Shown: positions 23,848-32,616, counted from the stretch's first letter. The stretch is 39,860 nt of DNA from RGIG6353 sp964650465 (GCA_964650465.1 CAZYTA010000023.1:1-39860), one strand, 5' to 3'. Made by a program: numbers and translations. Notes: generated by a model not told the origin, from the letters alone.

Positions 23848-24567
23848 ATGGCAACAGTCAGACTTGATAAATTTGTTTCGTCGGCAATGGCGCTTACGCG
23901 CAGTGAGGCGCATACACTTATCAAAAGAGGGTATGTTACAGTTGACGAAAAAACCGAAAAAGATATAGGGAAAAAGATAGACCCCGAAAAAAACAATGTT
24001 ACTTGCAGGGGAGAGCTGCTGAAGTATTCGGAGTATCATTATTTTATGCTTAACAAGCCCGACGGATATATTTGCTCTACAGAGGATATGCGAGACCCTA
24101 CGATAATGGAGCTTTTGCCCGATAGTATAAAGCATTATGATATTTTTCCGGTAGGAAGGCTTGATAAGGATACCTTCGGACTTGTCATATTGACCGATAA
24201 CGGTACACTTGCCCATTATCTTCTTTCTCCAAAGCGTCATGTGGATAAGAAATACTATCTTGAAACGGATTTACCCATGACTGAAAATGATATTGAAAAG
24301 CTTAAAAAAGGCGTTGACATCGGGGAAAAAAATCTGACACTTCCTGCAAAGCTTGAAATTTGCGACGTTCCTACCAAAGCATATATAACCATTTGCGAAG
24401 GAAAGTTTCATCAAATAAAGAGGATGCTGTCTGTGCTTGGAAAAGAAGTAGTTTATCTGGAAAGAGTCGAATTTGACCGCATAAAGCTTGATACTTCTCT
24501 TGCCAGAGGCGAGACCAGAGAGCTTACAGCGGAAGAAATAGCTTCGCTTTTGAAGAATATGGCATAA
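23848..24567 (+). CDS. 16S/23S rRNA pseudouridine synthase, RsuA/RluB family
   Basis: A 239-residue enzyme with an N-terminal S4 RNA-binding domain (RLDKFVSSAMALTRSEAHTL, about 5-24) and a catalytic domain with the family II motif GRLDKDTFGLVILT (about 104-117), whose Asp is the nucleophile. The C-terminal EGKFHQIKRMLSVLGKEV is also typical. It isomerises a specific rRNA uridine to pseudouridine. The RsuA/RluB/RluE/RluF subfamilies cannot be separated by eye, so the target site is not assigned. It sits 7 nt after the ABC-F gene, probably cotranscribed; both products act on the ribosome. Confidence 0.93.
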   Translation: MATVRLDKFVSSAMALTRSEAHTLIKRGYVTVDEKTEKDIGKKIDPEKNNVTCRGELLKYSEYHYFMLNKPDGYICSTEDMRDPTIMELLPDSIKHYDIFPVGRLDKDTFGLVILTDNGTLAHYLLSPKRHVDKKYYLETDLPMTENDIEKLKKGVDIGEKNLTLPAKLEICDVPTKAYITICEGKFHQIKRMLSVLGKEVVYLERVEFDRIKLDTSLARGETRELTAEEIASLLKNMA

Positions 24568-24624
24568 AGATAAAAAACGGACATAGAATATGATAAAGAC
24601 AAAAATCAAAGGAGTGTCATATTT

Positions 24625-25116
24625 ATGTTCGTTTTCTCTTTTAAGGCAACAACACTGAAATATATAGGAGTTATGAGCCTTTGTGCAGTGGCGATAGTTC
24701 TTACGGTTGCCTTGGTTCCTTCCACAAGCTTATCTACCGGAATGGATAATATGGCCATTGAGGTTTCTGCAGAACGCAAGGCAGGGGATTATAAGAATAT
24801 CAAAACAAATGAGGACAGAACAGCTTTTCTTAAGTGCTACGGCTGGGAGGTCGATGCCGAGCCTGTGTATAAGGGAAGTGTTACTATACCGGAGGAGTTT
24901 GACGAAATATATAAAGAATACAATAAGCTTCAGAAAAAAGAAGGTCTTGACCTTGAGAAATACAGGGGCAAGGCTGTGGAAATGTATGTTTATAAGGTTA
25001 CAAACGCAGGTTCTGATGCATATGCCAATCTTTTGATATATAAAAACAGTGTTGTGGGCGGTGACGTTTCATCTTCTGACCCCAACGGATTCATGTATGG
25101 CTTCAGCGGAAAATAG
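24625..25116 (+). CDS. DUF4830-type membrane-anchored protein
   Basis: A 163-residue protein with a single hydrophobic segment near residues 12-31 and an extracytoplasmic remainder. The sequence around DRTAFLKCYGWEVDAEPV, EEFDEIYKEYNKLQKKEGLD and VYKVTNAGSDAYANLLIYK matches what I know of the DUF4830 family, common in Clostridia and of unknown function. There is no lipobox at the N-terminus, so the segment may stay as a membrane anchor. The ATG at 24625 follows AAAGGAGTG with a longish spacer. It lies 57 nt after the pseudouridine synthase gene and is followed by a strong terminator. Confidence 0.75.
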   Translation: MFVFSFKATTLKYIGVMSLCAVAIVLTVALVPSTSLSTGMDNMAIEVSAERKAGDYKNIKTNEDRTAFLKCYGWEVDAEPVYKGSVTIPEEFDEIYKEYNKLQKKEGLDLEKYRGKAVEMYVYKVTNAGSDAYANLLIYKNSVVGGDVSSSDPNGFMYGFSGK

Positions 25117-25128
25117 AAACGGTTTAGT

Positions 25129-25154
25129 GGCGGAGGGGGACTTCCGCCTTTTTT
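25129..25154 (+). terminator. Terminator after the DUF4830 gene
   Basis: GGCGGA (25129-25134) pairs with TCCGCC (25143-25148), followed by six T's. Repeat copy C starts 7 nt beyond the T tract. Confidence 0.88.
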
Positions 25155-25161
25155 GTATCTT

Positions 25162-25257
25162 AGGAAATTGTATTAAAACAAATTCGCCGTTTTACAGCGT
25201 TGCCGTTTGTGTATGGGTTGGATAGGCGAGTATTGCCATCGGAGATTCGCCGATTTT
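25162..25257 (+). repeat. Dispersed intergenic structured repeat, copy C
   Basis: It starts with AGGAAATTGT (25162-25171). TTCGCC (25183-25188) pairs with GGCGAG (25225-25230). The 7-nt linker is TATTGCC. The terminal hairpin is ATCGG (25238-25242) with CCGAT (25250-25254): relative to copies A and B the second base pair changed from G-C to T-A on both sides, so pairing is kept. The T tract is short. It lies between the DUF4830 terminator and the rnhA promoter. Confidence 0.84.
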
Positions 25258-25261
25258 CATC

Positions 25262-25290
25262 TTGACCCGACGGTATATTTATGATAAAAT
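25262..25290 (+). promoter_or_regulatory. Promoter of rnhA-mnmA
   Basis: TTGACC (25262-25267), 17 bases, TAAAAT (25285-25290), 26 bases before the rnhA ATG. It starts only 4 nt after repeat copy C ends. Confidence 0.75.
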
Positions 25291-25316
25291 ATATTATCAA
25301 ATTATCAGAGGTGCAA

Positions 25317-25760
25317 ATGAAAAAGGTCAATGTATATACAGACGGTGCTTGCAGCGGAAATCCCGGTCCCGGCGGTTGGGCTGCGATACTTGTTTATAAT
25401 GGAAAAGAAAAGCTTATATCGGGCGGAGAGGCTGATACTACCAATAACCGAATGGAGCTTACTGCAGTGGTGACTGCCCTTGAGCTGTTGAAGGAGGGGT
25501 GCGAGGTTGAAATAACCTCCGACTCCAAATATGTTGTGGATGCCGTTAATAAAGGATGGCTGGAATCATGGCAAAAAAAGAACTGGAAAAAATCCGACGG
25601 TAAGACTGCGCTTAATGTTGACCTGTGGCAAAAGCTTCTTCCTCAGCTTGCGCGCCATACAGTTTCTTTTATATGGATAAAAGGGCATGACGGACATCCT
25701 TATAACGAAAGATGCGATGCCGCTGCGGTGGAAGAAAGTCAAAAATATACAAGAGGTTAA
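25317..25760 (+). CDS. rnhA: Ribonuclease HI
   Basis: A 147-residue enzyme that removes RNA from RNA-DNA hybrids (R-loops, Okazaki primers). The complete catalytic set is present at positions close to the E. coli enzyme: Asp9 in YTDGACSGNPGPGG, Glu47 in NNRMELTA, Asp69 in ITSDSKYV, His123 and Asp133 in the C-terminal KGHDGHPYNERCD. The start is ATG at 25317, with AGAGGTG upstream and the family's usual beginning; the frame extends upstream to 25281, but that adds residues overlapping the promoter. It ends 1 nt before mnmA. Confidence 0.95.
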   Translation: MKKVNVYTDGACSGNPGPGGWAAILVYNGKEKLISGGEADTTNNRMELTAVVTALELLKEGCEVEITSDSKYVVDAVNKGWLESWQKKNWKKSDGKTALNVDLWQKLLPQLARHTVSFIWIKGHDGHPYNERCDAAAVEESQKYTRG

Positions 25761-25761
25761 T

Positions 25762-26796
25762 ATGGAAAAGGTGTTACTTGGAATGTCAGGCGGTAAGGAC
25801 AGTACATGGGCTTGCCGTGTATTGCAGGAAAAGGGATACGAGGTAGAAGGGCTTTTGCTTGTGCTTCACGATTCTGCTCCCGTGCAGGAGGCTCGGCTCT
25901 CAGCGGAGCGTCTCGGAATAAAATTGCATATTGCCGACAGAAGCGAAAAATTCAAAAGGGAAGTAGAACAGTATTTCTCCAATGAATATTTTATGGGCAG
26001 GACACCCAATCCGTGTGTTGAATGCAATAGAAAAATTAAATTTGCAACTATTGCCGAAGAAGCTGACCGACTGGGAATTGAAAAAATATCTACGGGTCAT
26101 TATGTAAAGGTTGCAAAAGAAGGAACGAGATTTACGCTGTCACAGGCATATGATTCAAAAAAAGATCAAAGCTATTTCTTATGGCAGCTTACGCAAGATA
26201 TACTGTCACGCTTCGTGTCTCCTTTACAGAATGTTACGAAGGACGAGGTTGTGAAAAATGTTACCGAAGAGGCTCTTATTGATGAAATCAAAGAAAGCCA
26301 GGAAATATGCTTTATTCCCGATGATGATTATATTTCTTATCTCAAAGCGCATATGACTTCCGAGGAAAGTCTTAAGGCTTTTGGTGAAGGTGATTATGTA
26401 TCGGCTGAAGGAAGGTTTTTGGGCAGACACAAAGGGTATGCGTCGTATACGGTAGGGCAGAGAAAAGGTTTGGGCGTTGCTTTGGGAAGGCCTGCGTTTG
26501 TGCTGAGCATACAGCCGGCTCAAAATCGTGTTGTATTGGGATTTGAAGAGGACAACAAATGCGATTCTTTTGCCGTTGACTCCTTAAATTTCGTATCTGT
26601 TCCTGAATTTGAGGGAGAGGGAGAGTTTTTTGTACGTCCTCGCTACCGCTCTCCGCTTATAAAATGCAATGTAAAAGCAGAAAACGGCAAAGCTTATGTG
26701 TCTACCGAAAGCTCCATTAAGCTTGTTTCTCCGGGGCAGTCGGCTGTTTTTTATGACAGTGAAGGAAGAGTTGCTTTTGGCGGAAAAATATGCTGA
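25762..26796 (+). CDS. mnmA: tRNA 2-thiouridine(34) synthase MnmA
   Basis: A 345-residue ATP-dependent enzyme that adds sulphur at C2 of the wobble uridine, complementing MnmE/MnmG in this window, which modify C5 of the same base. It has the PP-loop MSGGKDST (8-15), the catalytic Cys88 in NPCVECNRKIKF and Cys183 in ESQEICFIPDDDY, and GHYVKV. The later beta-barrel region has YTVGQRKGLGVALG. The start is ATG at 25762, after AGAGGTT; the frame is open back to 25687 but that part overlaps rnhA. Both Lys codons are used, with AAA frequent, unlike the AAG-only sugar operon that follows. Confidence 0.95.
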   Translation: MEKVLLGMSGGKDSTWACRVLQEKGYEVEGLLLVLHDSAPVQEARLSAERLGIKLHIADRSEKFKREVEQYFSNEYFMGRTPNPCVECNRKIKFATIAEEADRLGIEKISTGHYVKVAKEGTRFTLSQAYDSKKDQSYFLWQLTQDILSRFVSPLQNVTKDEVVKNVTEEALIDEIKESQEICFIPDDDYISYLKAHMTSEESLKAFGEGDYVSAEGRFLGRHKGYASYTVGQRKGLGVALGRPAFVLSIQPAQNRVVLGFEEDNKCDSFAVDSLNFVSVPEFEGEGEFFVRPRYRSPLIKCNVKAENGKAYVSTESSIKLVSPGQSAVFYDSEGRVAFGGKIC

Positions 26797-27250
26797 AAGG
26801 CTGTCTAATTTGCAGATTTTAGGAAAACTGTGTAAAGTTTGAATTATTTTTAAAAAAAATCAAAATTTTTTTGGTGGCATAAGTGACGAATATTTGAATT
26901 GCCAAATGTAAAAATTGCACAATTAAAATGACACAGATTTCACAAAGTTTTGATGGCAAATGCGGAGCTAAAACAGCTGTTCTATGACAAATTATAAAGT
27001 TTCGTTAAAAAATAATAGCTTGTCAAAACATGCAATAATTATATATATGGAATATAAAAAAACGCAAAAACCCCCTAAAAATAGGGGGCTTTTGTGGTAT
27101 ACGAATTAATGTGATATATTATTGTTTGACTTTTTGTGCACTTTTTTAAAAATTAAATTTTAATTCCCAAAAAAACGCACAATTTACAAAAAATTCAAAA
27201 AGGTCAAGTTGTTATTATATATATAATTGGAACGCAAAATATAGGCATAC
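26797..27250. other. AT-rich non-coding region upstream of the sugar operon
   Basis: No convincing gene is present on either strand. The stretch is extremely A/T-rich with many A and T tracts, so the DNA is likely curved. It contains a bidirectional terminator hairpin at 27071-27093 and inverted copies of TTGCCA/TGGCAA (near 26900 and 26953). A larger imperfect inverted repeat has TTGTGC (27134-27139) and GCACAA (27177-27182) flanking an A/T palindrome. Two similar TATATATA stretches occur near 27041 and 27216. These may be regulator-binding or upstream-activating sequences for the operon promoter at 27251. Confidence 0.45.
27071..27093. terminator. Bidirectional-looking terminator hairpin
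   Basis: CCCCCTA (27071-27077) pairs with TAGGGGG (27082-27088) around AAAA, followed by C and TTTT, with A's on the left. It lies 275 nt after mnmA, so either the mnmA transcript has a long 3' end or a small transcript ends here. Confidence 0.75.
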
Positions 27251-27279
27251 TTGACAAATTTGGGGTAAAATGATATACT
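27251..27279 (+). promoter_or_regulatory. Promoter of the seven-gene sugar operon
   Basis: TTGACA (27251-27256), 17 bases, TATACT (27274-27279). Transcription would begin near 27286 and give a leader of about 190 nt before the first start codon. Confidence 0.85.
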
Positions 27280-27285
27280 ATCTCA

Positions 27286-27477
27286 GTAAAATACTCAAAC
27301 TGGGGCAACCTGGCGACAGTACGTTTTTAAAAGCATTTTTTTGCTGTGAAAATGCCGCAAAACAGTACTATTTAAGGAGCTTTTTTGACTCGTCACAGTC
27401 TTTGTGTGTCGGACATTGACAGCTATTGTGCGAGTTGTGTGAGAGTATATCAACCCAAAACTTCAGGAGGAAAAGTA
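27286..27477 (+). promoter_or_regulatory. Structured 5' leader of the sugar operon
   Basis: Hairpin 1: AGTACGTTTT (27318-27327) pairs with AAAAC-GTACT (27359-27369, one bulged A) and encloses GCATTTT (27333-27339) with AAAATGC (27349-27355). Hairpin 2: ACTCG-CACA (27388-27397, one bulged T) pairs with TGTGCGAGT (27427-27435). A G/C-rich stretch (CTGGGGCAACCTGGCGACAG) precedes hairpin 1 and contrasts with the AT-rich surroundings. CAGGAGG (27464-27470) is the ribosome-binding site. I do not recognise a known riboswitch class. Confidence 0.6.
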
Positions 27478-30400
27478 ATGTTAAAATCACGTTTTACAAG
27501 ATCGCTTGCAATACTCTTGGCGGTTGTGATGCTTGTTACTCAGGCAGGTGTTCTTACACTGGCTGAGAGCTATGGTGTGCCTGCGGGTACAGTTGAGCTT
27601 AATACTACAGGCAAAACAGCGGCTGAAGAGCTTGAAGAGGTCAAAGCCTTGCTTTCAGCAATGAGCTACCAGGAGTACCTTGATAACTCTGAGGTAGAAA
27701 TCGTTGACGGAGAAGACGACATCACCGTTACATATAAAAATATCGTTGCTGACAAAACCACTAACGACACGCTTCTTTTTGGTGCGGATGAGCTTGAGGC
27801 ATTTCTCAGAATGCTGTACACCAACACCGATGAGATCACAGAATCAATGACCCCCAATGTAAAGGGCAAGACAGAGGAACACAATAAGTTCAACGCTCAA
27901 TACATTGAAGCTCTTGTTGAAGAAGCAAGAGCAGGGATGAGCGACGTTGAAAAGGTCGCTTATACAACAAGCTCATCTGAGCTTACATATGAGTTCGAGA
28001 TAAAGGATCCCGGATTCTACAGCTTTGAAATCGAGTATATGTCACCTGAGGCGAGCGCTAACAATATTGAGCGCGCCGTAATGGTTGACGGTGTATATCC
28101 TTACTCGGAAACAAGAACCGTTTCCTTCGTAGGAACATGGGTTGACGAATACGACACAAGAAAAGAAAACAGCAGATTTGGTGAATATGGATTTATCCAT
28201 GACATCAATGGCAACGAAATTAAACCGGCAAAGGTTCAGTATCCTGCTTGGTCAACACGTTACGTATACGATACTGCAGGATATTATGAGCTGCCCCTTA
28301 AATATTATCTGGCAGAAGGCACTCACACAGTAACAATAAACAGCATCAAGGAATCTATGATAATCAAGTCCGTAAGAGTTCATGCATATGAAGCACAGCC
28401 CTCTTATGACGAGGTTAAGGCAGAGTACGAAGCAAAAGGATACAAGCCTGCTTCAAATTCAGCTATCAAGATTCAGGCAGAGAATGCTTACAGAACATCT
28501 GACAAGTCGATTTATGCGGTTAATGACAGATCTTCCGGAAGCACAGAGCCTCAGGATGCAGCGAAAGTCTTCCTTAATAATATAGGCGGAACAAAATGGC
28601 AGAGCAACGGTCAGTGGATCGAGTGGGAAATTGAAGTTCCCGAGGATGGTCTCTACCGCATCAGCACACGCTTCAAGCAGGATACACTTGCAGGTATGTA
28701 TGTATCACGCCGCCTTTACATAGACGGAGAGGTTCCTTTTGAGGAAGCAAACTCCATTGCGTTTAACTACGATTCAAACTGGCAGACTCAGTTCCTCGGA
28801 AGAGATATTCAGAGCGAGGATGGTAAGACAGAAAGAGAAGCATTCGATTTCTATCTTACAGAGGGTAAGCACATTATAAAGATGGAAGTAGTTCTCGGAG
28901 ATATGGCAAGCATTCTCAGAGAGGTTGATGAGTCTATGGTAACCATCAACAGCTATTACCTCAAGATAATGATGATTACAGGTCCCGACCCCGATATTTA
29001 CCGTGACTACGGCTTTACAACTCTTATTCCCGAGGTAATGACAGGTCTTGTTGCGGAATCTGAACGTCTTTACAGAATTTCTGCTGAGCTTGAAAGAATA
29101 ACAGGTCAGAAGGGCGAAGACTCTGTCCTTCTTGATAAGATAGCACTTATCCTTGAGCTTATGGGCTCGGATAACGATGACGTTGCTCCCAACCTTTCTA
29201 CACTTAAGGATAATATAGGTTCGTTGGGTACATGGATCATGACTGCACGTTCACAGCCTCTCAGCTTTGACTACATTCTCATGCAGCCCTCAACCGATAC
29301 AGAGCCTCCCAAGGCAAGTGCAGGCTTCTTCTCATCTCTTTCACACGAGCTCAAGTCATTCATCATGAGCTTTATCAGTGACTATAATAACCTTGGCGCT
29401 ATGGATGAAACTGCAGAAGACGAAGACCCCGTTGAGGTTTGGATGACAGCAGGACGTGACCAGGCACAGATTATCCGTTCAATGCTTACTGACTTTACTG
29501 CTCAATCAGGCGTTCATGTAAATCTTAAGCTTGTTGCAGGCGGTTCGCTTCTTCCCGCAACACTTGCAGGTACAGGTCCCGACGTTTCAATTCAGAACAC
29601 TTCTGACACATGTATCAACTATGCTATCAGAAGTGCGGTACTTCCCGTAACAAATATGGAAGGCATAGACGAGGTAAGAACTTGGTTTGATGAATCGGCT
29701 ATGATTCCTCTTACACTTTACGGAGAGGTTTACGGTCTCCCTGAAACAGAAGTATTCAATATGCTGTTTGTAAGACTTGATATTTTTGCAGAGCTCGAAA
29801 TGGAAATTCCCGAAACATGGGATGACCTTTATTCAATCCTTCCTGTTCTTCAGTCCAACAACCTTCAGGCAGGCTTCCCCAGCAACCTTGCAGGTACTAC
29901 AATGCTTATGTACCAGAAGGATGAGCCTATGTACAAGGATGCTGTGACCGATCCTGTACTTCTTGAAAAGGCAGGACTTACAGAGGATCAGGCTTATCTT
30001 ACAAGAGGTATGCAGATTAACCTTGACTCCAACACAGCACTTGATTGCTTCAAGGAAGTTTGCGAATACTTTACAATGTATTCATTCCCTCTTACATTTG
30101 ACTTTGCTAATCGTTTCAGATCAGGCGAAATGCCCATTGCTGTAACAGCTTATACAGCGTATAACCAGCTTACTATTTTCGCTCCCGAAATCAGCGGTCT
30201 CTGGAAGATTTCCACATTGCCCGGTACAGCAACATATGCTGTTGATGAGGACGGCGATTACATCTACGGAGAAGACGGTAAGAGAGTAATTGAGAGCATC
30301 AATAAGAACTCTGTTGCCACCGTTACCTGCGTTGTAATGATGAAGGGCGCTCTCGGCGACGAGGAAAGAGCTTGGAAATTCATGAAGTGGTGGGTAAGCG

Positions 30401-30735
30401 AAGAGCCTCAGACCACATACGGTAACGAGCTTGTTACATTGCTCGGTCCTTCAGGTCAGTACGCTACAGCAAACCTTAACTCTCTGAGAAATCAGCCCTG
30501 GTCAGACGAAGTGCTTGCAGCGCTTGAAGACCAGTTCGACAATCTTGCGGTAACACCGGAAATGCCCGGCGGTTACATCATCACACGTTATGTAAACTTC
30601 GCATTCCTTGCTGCATACAACGATGATGCAAACCCTGTGGAAGAAATGCTCAGCTACATTGATTCCATTAACGCAGAGTTGTCGCGTAAGCGTGAAGAAT
30701 TTGAACTGCCTACTCTTGAGAACTTTAAGTCTTAA
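27478..30735 (+). CDS. Secreted carbohydrate-binding module / ABC solute-binding fusion protein
   Basis: A 1085-residue exported protein. The signal peptide ends near LTLAES and has no lipobox cysteine, so it is not an obvious lipoprotein. Two beta-rich CBM6/35-like modules follow. The first (about 165-310) has the YSFEIEYMSP region; the second (about 325-510) starts IKIQAENAY and contains WIEWEIEVPEDGLYRIS. A helical spacer comes next, and from about 650 a family-1 type solute-binding domain (VEVWMTAGRDQAQIIRSML, AGTGPDVSIQ, ETWDDLYSIL). It probably captures an extracellular glycan and hands it to the permeases that follow. The start is ATG at 27478 with AGGAGG; the frame runs back to a TTG at 27385 in the leader, but the signal peptide fixes the ATG. 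Codons are strongly AAG/AAC/TTC biased. Confidence 0.85.
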   Translation: MLKSRFTRSLAILLAVVMLVTQAGVLTLAESYGVPAGTVELNTTGKTAAEELEEVKALLSAMSYQEYLDNSEVEIVDGEDDITVTYKNIVADKTTNDTLLFGADELEAFLRMLYTNTDEITESMTPNVKGKTEEHNKFNAQYIEALVEEARAGMSDVEKVAYTTSSSELTYEFEIKDPGFYSFEIEYMSPEASANNIERAVMVDGVYPYSETRTVSFVGTWVDEYDTRKENSRFGEYGFIHDINGNEIKPAKVQYPAWSTRYVYDTAGYYELPLKYYLAEGTHTVTINSIKESMIIKSVRVHAYEAQPSYDEVKAEYEAKGYKPASNSAIKIQAENAYRTSDKSIYAVNDRSSGSTEPQDAAKVFLNNIGGTKWQSNGQWIEWEIEVPEDGLYRISTRFKQDTLAGMYVSRRLYIDGEVPFEEANSIAFNYDSNWQTQFLGRDIQSEDGKTEREAFDFYLTEGKHIIKMEVVLGDMASILREVDESMVTINSYYLKIMMITGPDPDIYRDYGFTTLIPEVMTGLVAESERLYRISAELERITGQKGEDSVLLDKIALILELMGSDNDDVAPNLSTLKDNIGSLGTWIMTARSQPLSFDYILMQPSTDTEPPKASAGFFSSLSHELKSFIMSFISDYNNLGAMDETAEDEDPVEVWMTAGRDQAQIIRSMLTDFTAQSGVHVNLKLVAGGSLLPATLAGTGPDVSIQNTSDTCINYAIRSAVLPVTNMEGIDEVRTWFDESAMIPLTLYGEVYGLPETEVFNMLFVRLDIFAELEMEIPETWDDLYSILPVLQSNNLQAGFPSNLAGTTMLMYQKDEPMYKDAVTDPVLLEKAGLTEDQAYLTRGMQINLDSNTALDCFKEVCEYFTMYSFPLTFDFANRFRSGEMPIAVTAYTAYNQLTIFAPEISGLWKISTLPGTATYAVDEDGDYIYGEDGKRVIESINKNSVATVTCVVMMKGALGDEERAWKFMKWWVSEEPQTTYGNELVTLLGPSGQYATANLNSLRNQPWSDEVLAALEDQFDNLAVTPEMPGGYIITRYVNFAFLAAYNDDANPVEEMLSYIDSINAELSRKREEFELPTLENFKS

Positions 30736-30775
30736 GACAGCCGCAGCTAAAATATATTAAAAAGGAGAGAAAACA

Positions 30776-31729
30776 ATGGCAAACTCAAAGACTGCGGAAG
30801 CCAAGAGACGTTTGTTGCCTCACGAGATGACAAAAGCTCAATACACGTGGCATGAGATGAAGAAGAACAAGGTTGCTTATCTGCTTCTTGCTCCCTTCTA
30901 CATCATCTTCACAGTATTTACAATACTTCCCGTTATCCTGTCACTGGTTATCAGTTTGACAAACTTCAATATGCTGGAATTTCCCGATTTTGTGTTTATG
31001 GATAACTATATCAGACTCTTCCTCGATGACGATATATTCCTTATTGCTATAAAGAACACATTGATATTCGCAGCAATCACAGGTCCCGTATCATATCTCT
31101 TATCTCTTTTGTTTGCATGGTTCATTAATGAACTGTCACCGAAGATGAGAGCTCTTGTAACACTTATTTTCTATGCACCTTCTATTTCAGGTAACGTTTA
31201 CCTTATCTGGACAACCCTTTTCTCGGGCGACCAGTACGGTCTTGTTAACGCTTTCCTGATTAAAACAGGATTTATAAGCACTCCCATTCAGTTCTTCACC
31301 AATACCTCTTACATAATGCCTCTTGTTATTGTAGTTGCATTGTGGACGAGCTTGGGTACCTCCTTCCTTTCCTTCATTGCCGGCTTCCAGGTAGTTGACA
31401 GAAGCCTTTATGAAGCGGGAGCAATGGACGGTATCAAGAACAGATGGCAGGAGCTTTGGTCCATTACACTTCCCTCAATGAAGCCTCAGATGATGTTCGG
31501 TGCCGTTATGGCTATCACCTCATCCTTCGGTTTCGGTGCAATTATCACCGCACTGGTAGGCTTCCCCAGCCCTGAGTATTGTGCTCATACAATCATGCAC
31601 CACCTCGACGACTACGGCGGACAGCGTTTCGAGATGGGTTATGCATCAGCCATAGCTACGGTTCTCTTCTTTATGATGATAGGATCGAACATGGTAATCA
31701 AAAAACTTTTGTCGAAGGTAGGTCAGTAG
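30776..31729 (+). CDS. Sugar ABC transporter permease (MalF/LacF type), pair 1
   Basis: A 317-residue membrane protein with about six segments. The N-terminal TWHEMKKNKVAYLLLAPFY is typical of MalF-type subunits. The EAA loop EAGAMDGIKNRWQELWSI (about 214-231, followed by TLP) is the contact site for the transport ATPase. It starts 40 nt after the binding-protein gene with AAGGAGAG upstream and ends 1 nt before its MalG-type partner. The operon has no ATPase gene, so a shared MsiK-type ATPase elsewhere is expected. Confidence 0.92.
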   Translation: MANSKTAEAKRRLLPHEMTKAQYTWHEMKKNKVAYLLLAPFYIIFTVFTILPVILSLVISLTNFNMLEFPDFVFMDNYIRLFLDDDIFLIAIKNTLIFAAITGPVSYLLSLLFAWFINELSPKMRALVTLIFYAPSISGNVYLIWTTLFSGDQYGLVNAFLIKTGFISTPIQFFTNTSYIMPLVIVVALWTSLGTSFLSFIAGFQVVDRSLYEAGAMDGIKNRWQELWSITLPSMKPQMMFGAVMAITSSFGFGAIITALVGFPSPEYCAHTIMHHLDDYGGQRFEMGYASAIATVLFFMMIGSNMVIKKLLSKVGQ

Positions 31730-31730
31730 T

Positions 31731-32603
31731 ATGTCAAAGTTAAGAATTAAAAAACATAATCATGCTCTTAACCGTTCTTTCGCAGGAGACTTGAGTATCA
31801 ACGGAATTTTGTTGGTATTCGGCGTATTCATGTTCTTCCCCATGTACTATACTATTGTACAGGCTCTCAAGCCCTTGAACGAGTTATGGATGTTCCCCCC
31901 CAGACTTTACGTGGTTAACCCCACTATGAAGAATTTCACCGATTTGTTCTCGCTGATGTCTACTTCTTGGGTTCCTTTCTCAAGATACATATTCAATACG
32001 GTATTCATCTCCGCCTGCGGTACATTCGGTAACGTTATGCTTTCTTCCTTTGCAGCTTATTCACTTGCAAAGATTAAGTTCCCCGGAAGAAAGGTACTTT
32101 TCAACATCATCGTATATTCACTGATGTTCAATACCACAGTTGCAGGTATTACAAACTTCATTACAATGTCAGCATTCAAAATGGTTGATACCTACTTTGC
32201 TATTATAATACCTGCTATGGGTTCATCTCTCGGTCTTTACCTGATGAAGCAGTTCATGGAGACCTCGGTTCCCGATTCAGTTCTTGAATCCGCCCGTCTT
32301 GACGGTGCTTCCGAATGGCACATCCTTTGGACTCTGGTAATGCCCATGGTAAAACCTGCGTGGCTCACACTTATCATCTTCTCTTTCCAGGGTCTCTGGA
32401 ATCAGGGTGCTTCGGTTTATGTATTCAGCGAAGAACTTAAGACCTTCCCCTATGCGATAAGCCAGATTGTAACCGGCGGTATCGCCCGTGCAGGTGCCAG
32501 CGCTGCTTCAACCGTTGTAATGATGGTAGTGCCCATTACTGTATTCGTTATTTCACAGAGTAATGTCATAGAGACGATGTCATCGTCAGGTATGAAGGAT
32601 TAA
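31731..32603 (+). CDS. Sugar ABC transporter permease (MalG type), pair 1
   Basis: A 290-residue membrane protein of normal MalG-family length. It has FMFFPMYYTIVQALKPLNE near the N-terminus, SFAAYSLAKIKFPGRK in the middle, and the EAA loop ESARLDGASEWHILWTLVMP (about 183-202). It should form the channel heterodimer with the preceding permease. The start codon is 1 nt after the partner's stop, and AAGGTAGG just inside the upstream gene serves as ribosome-binding site. Confidence 0.93.
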   Translation: MSKLRIKKHNHALNRSFAGDLSINGILLVFGVFMFFPMYYTIVQALKPLNELWMFPPRLYVVNPTMKNFTDLFSLMSTSWVPFSRYIFNTVFISACGTFGNVMLSSFAAYSLAKIKFPGRKVLFNIIVYSLMFNTTVAGITNFITMSAFKMVDTYFAIIIPAMGSSLGLYLMKQFMETSVPDSVLESARLDGASEWHILWTLVMPMVKPAWLTLIIFSFQGLWNQGASVYVFSEELKTFPYAISQIVTGGIARAGASAASTVVMMVVPITVFVISQSNVIETMSSSGMKD

Positions 32604-32616
32604 GGAGGAAAAGACA

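Noticed and set aside
27300..27370. Cyclic di-GMP or glycine riboswitch in the sugar operon leader
   Set aside because: GGGGCAACC and CCGCAAAA look suggestive, but the required neighbouring conserved blocks of either class are absent.
27385..27477. Upstream TTG start extending the binding-protein fusion by 31 residues
   Set aside because: The extension lies in the structured leader. The signal peptide and the AGGAGG site place the start at ATG 27478.
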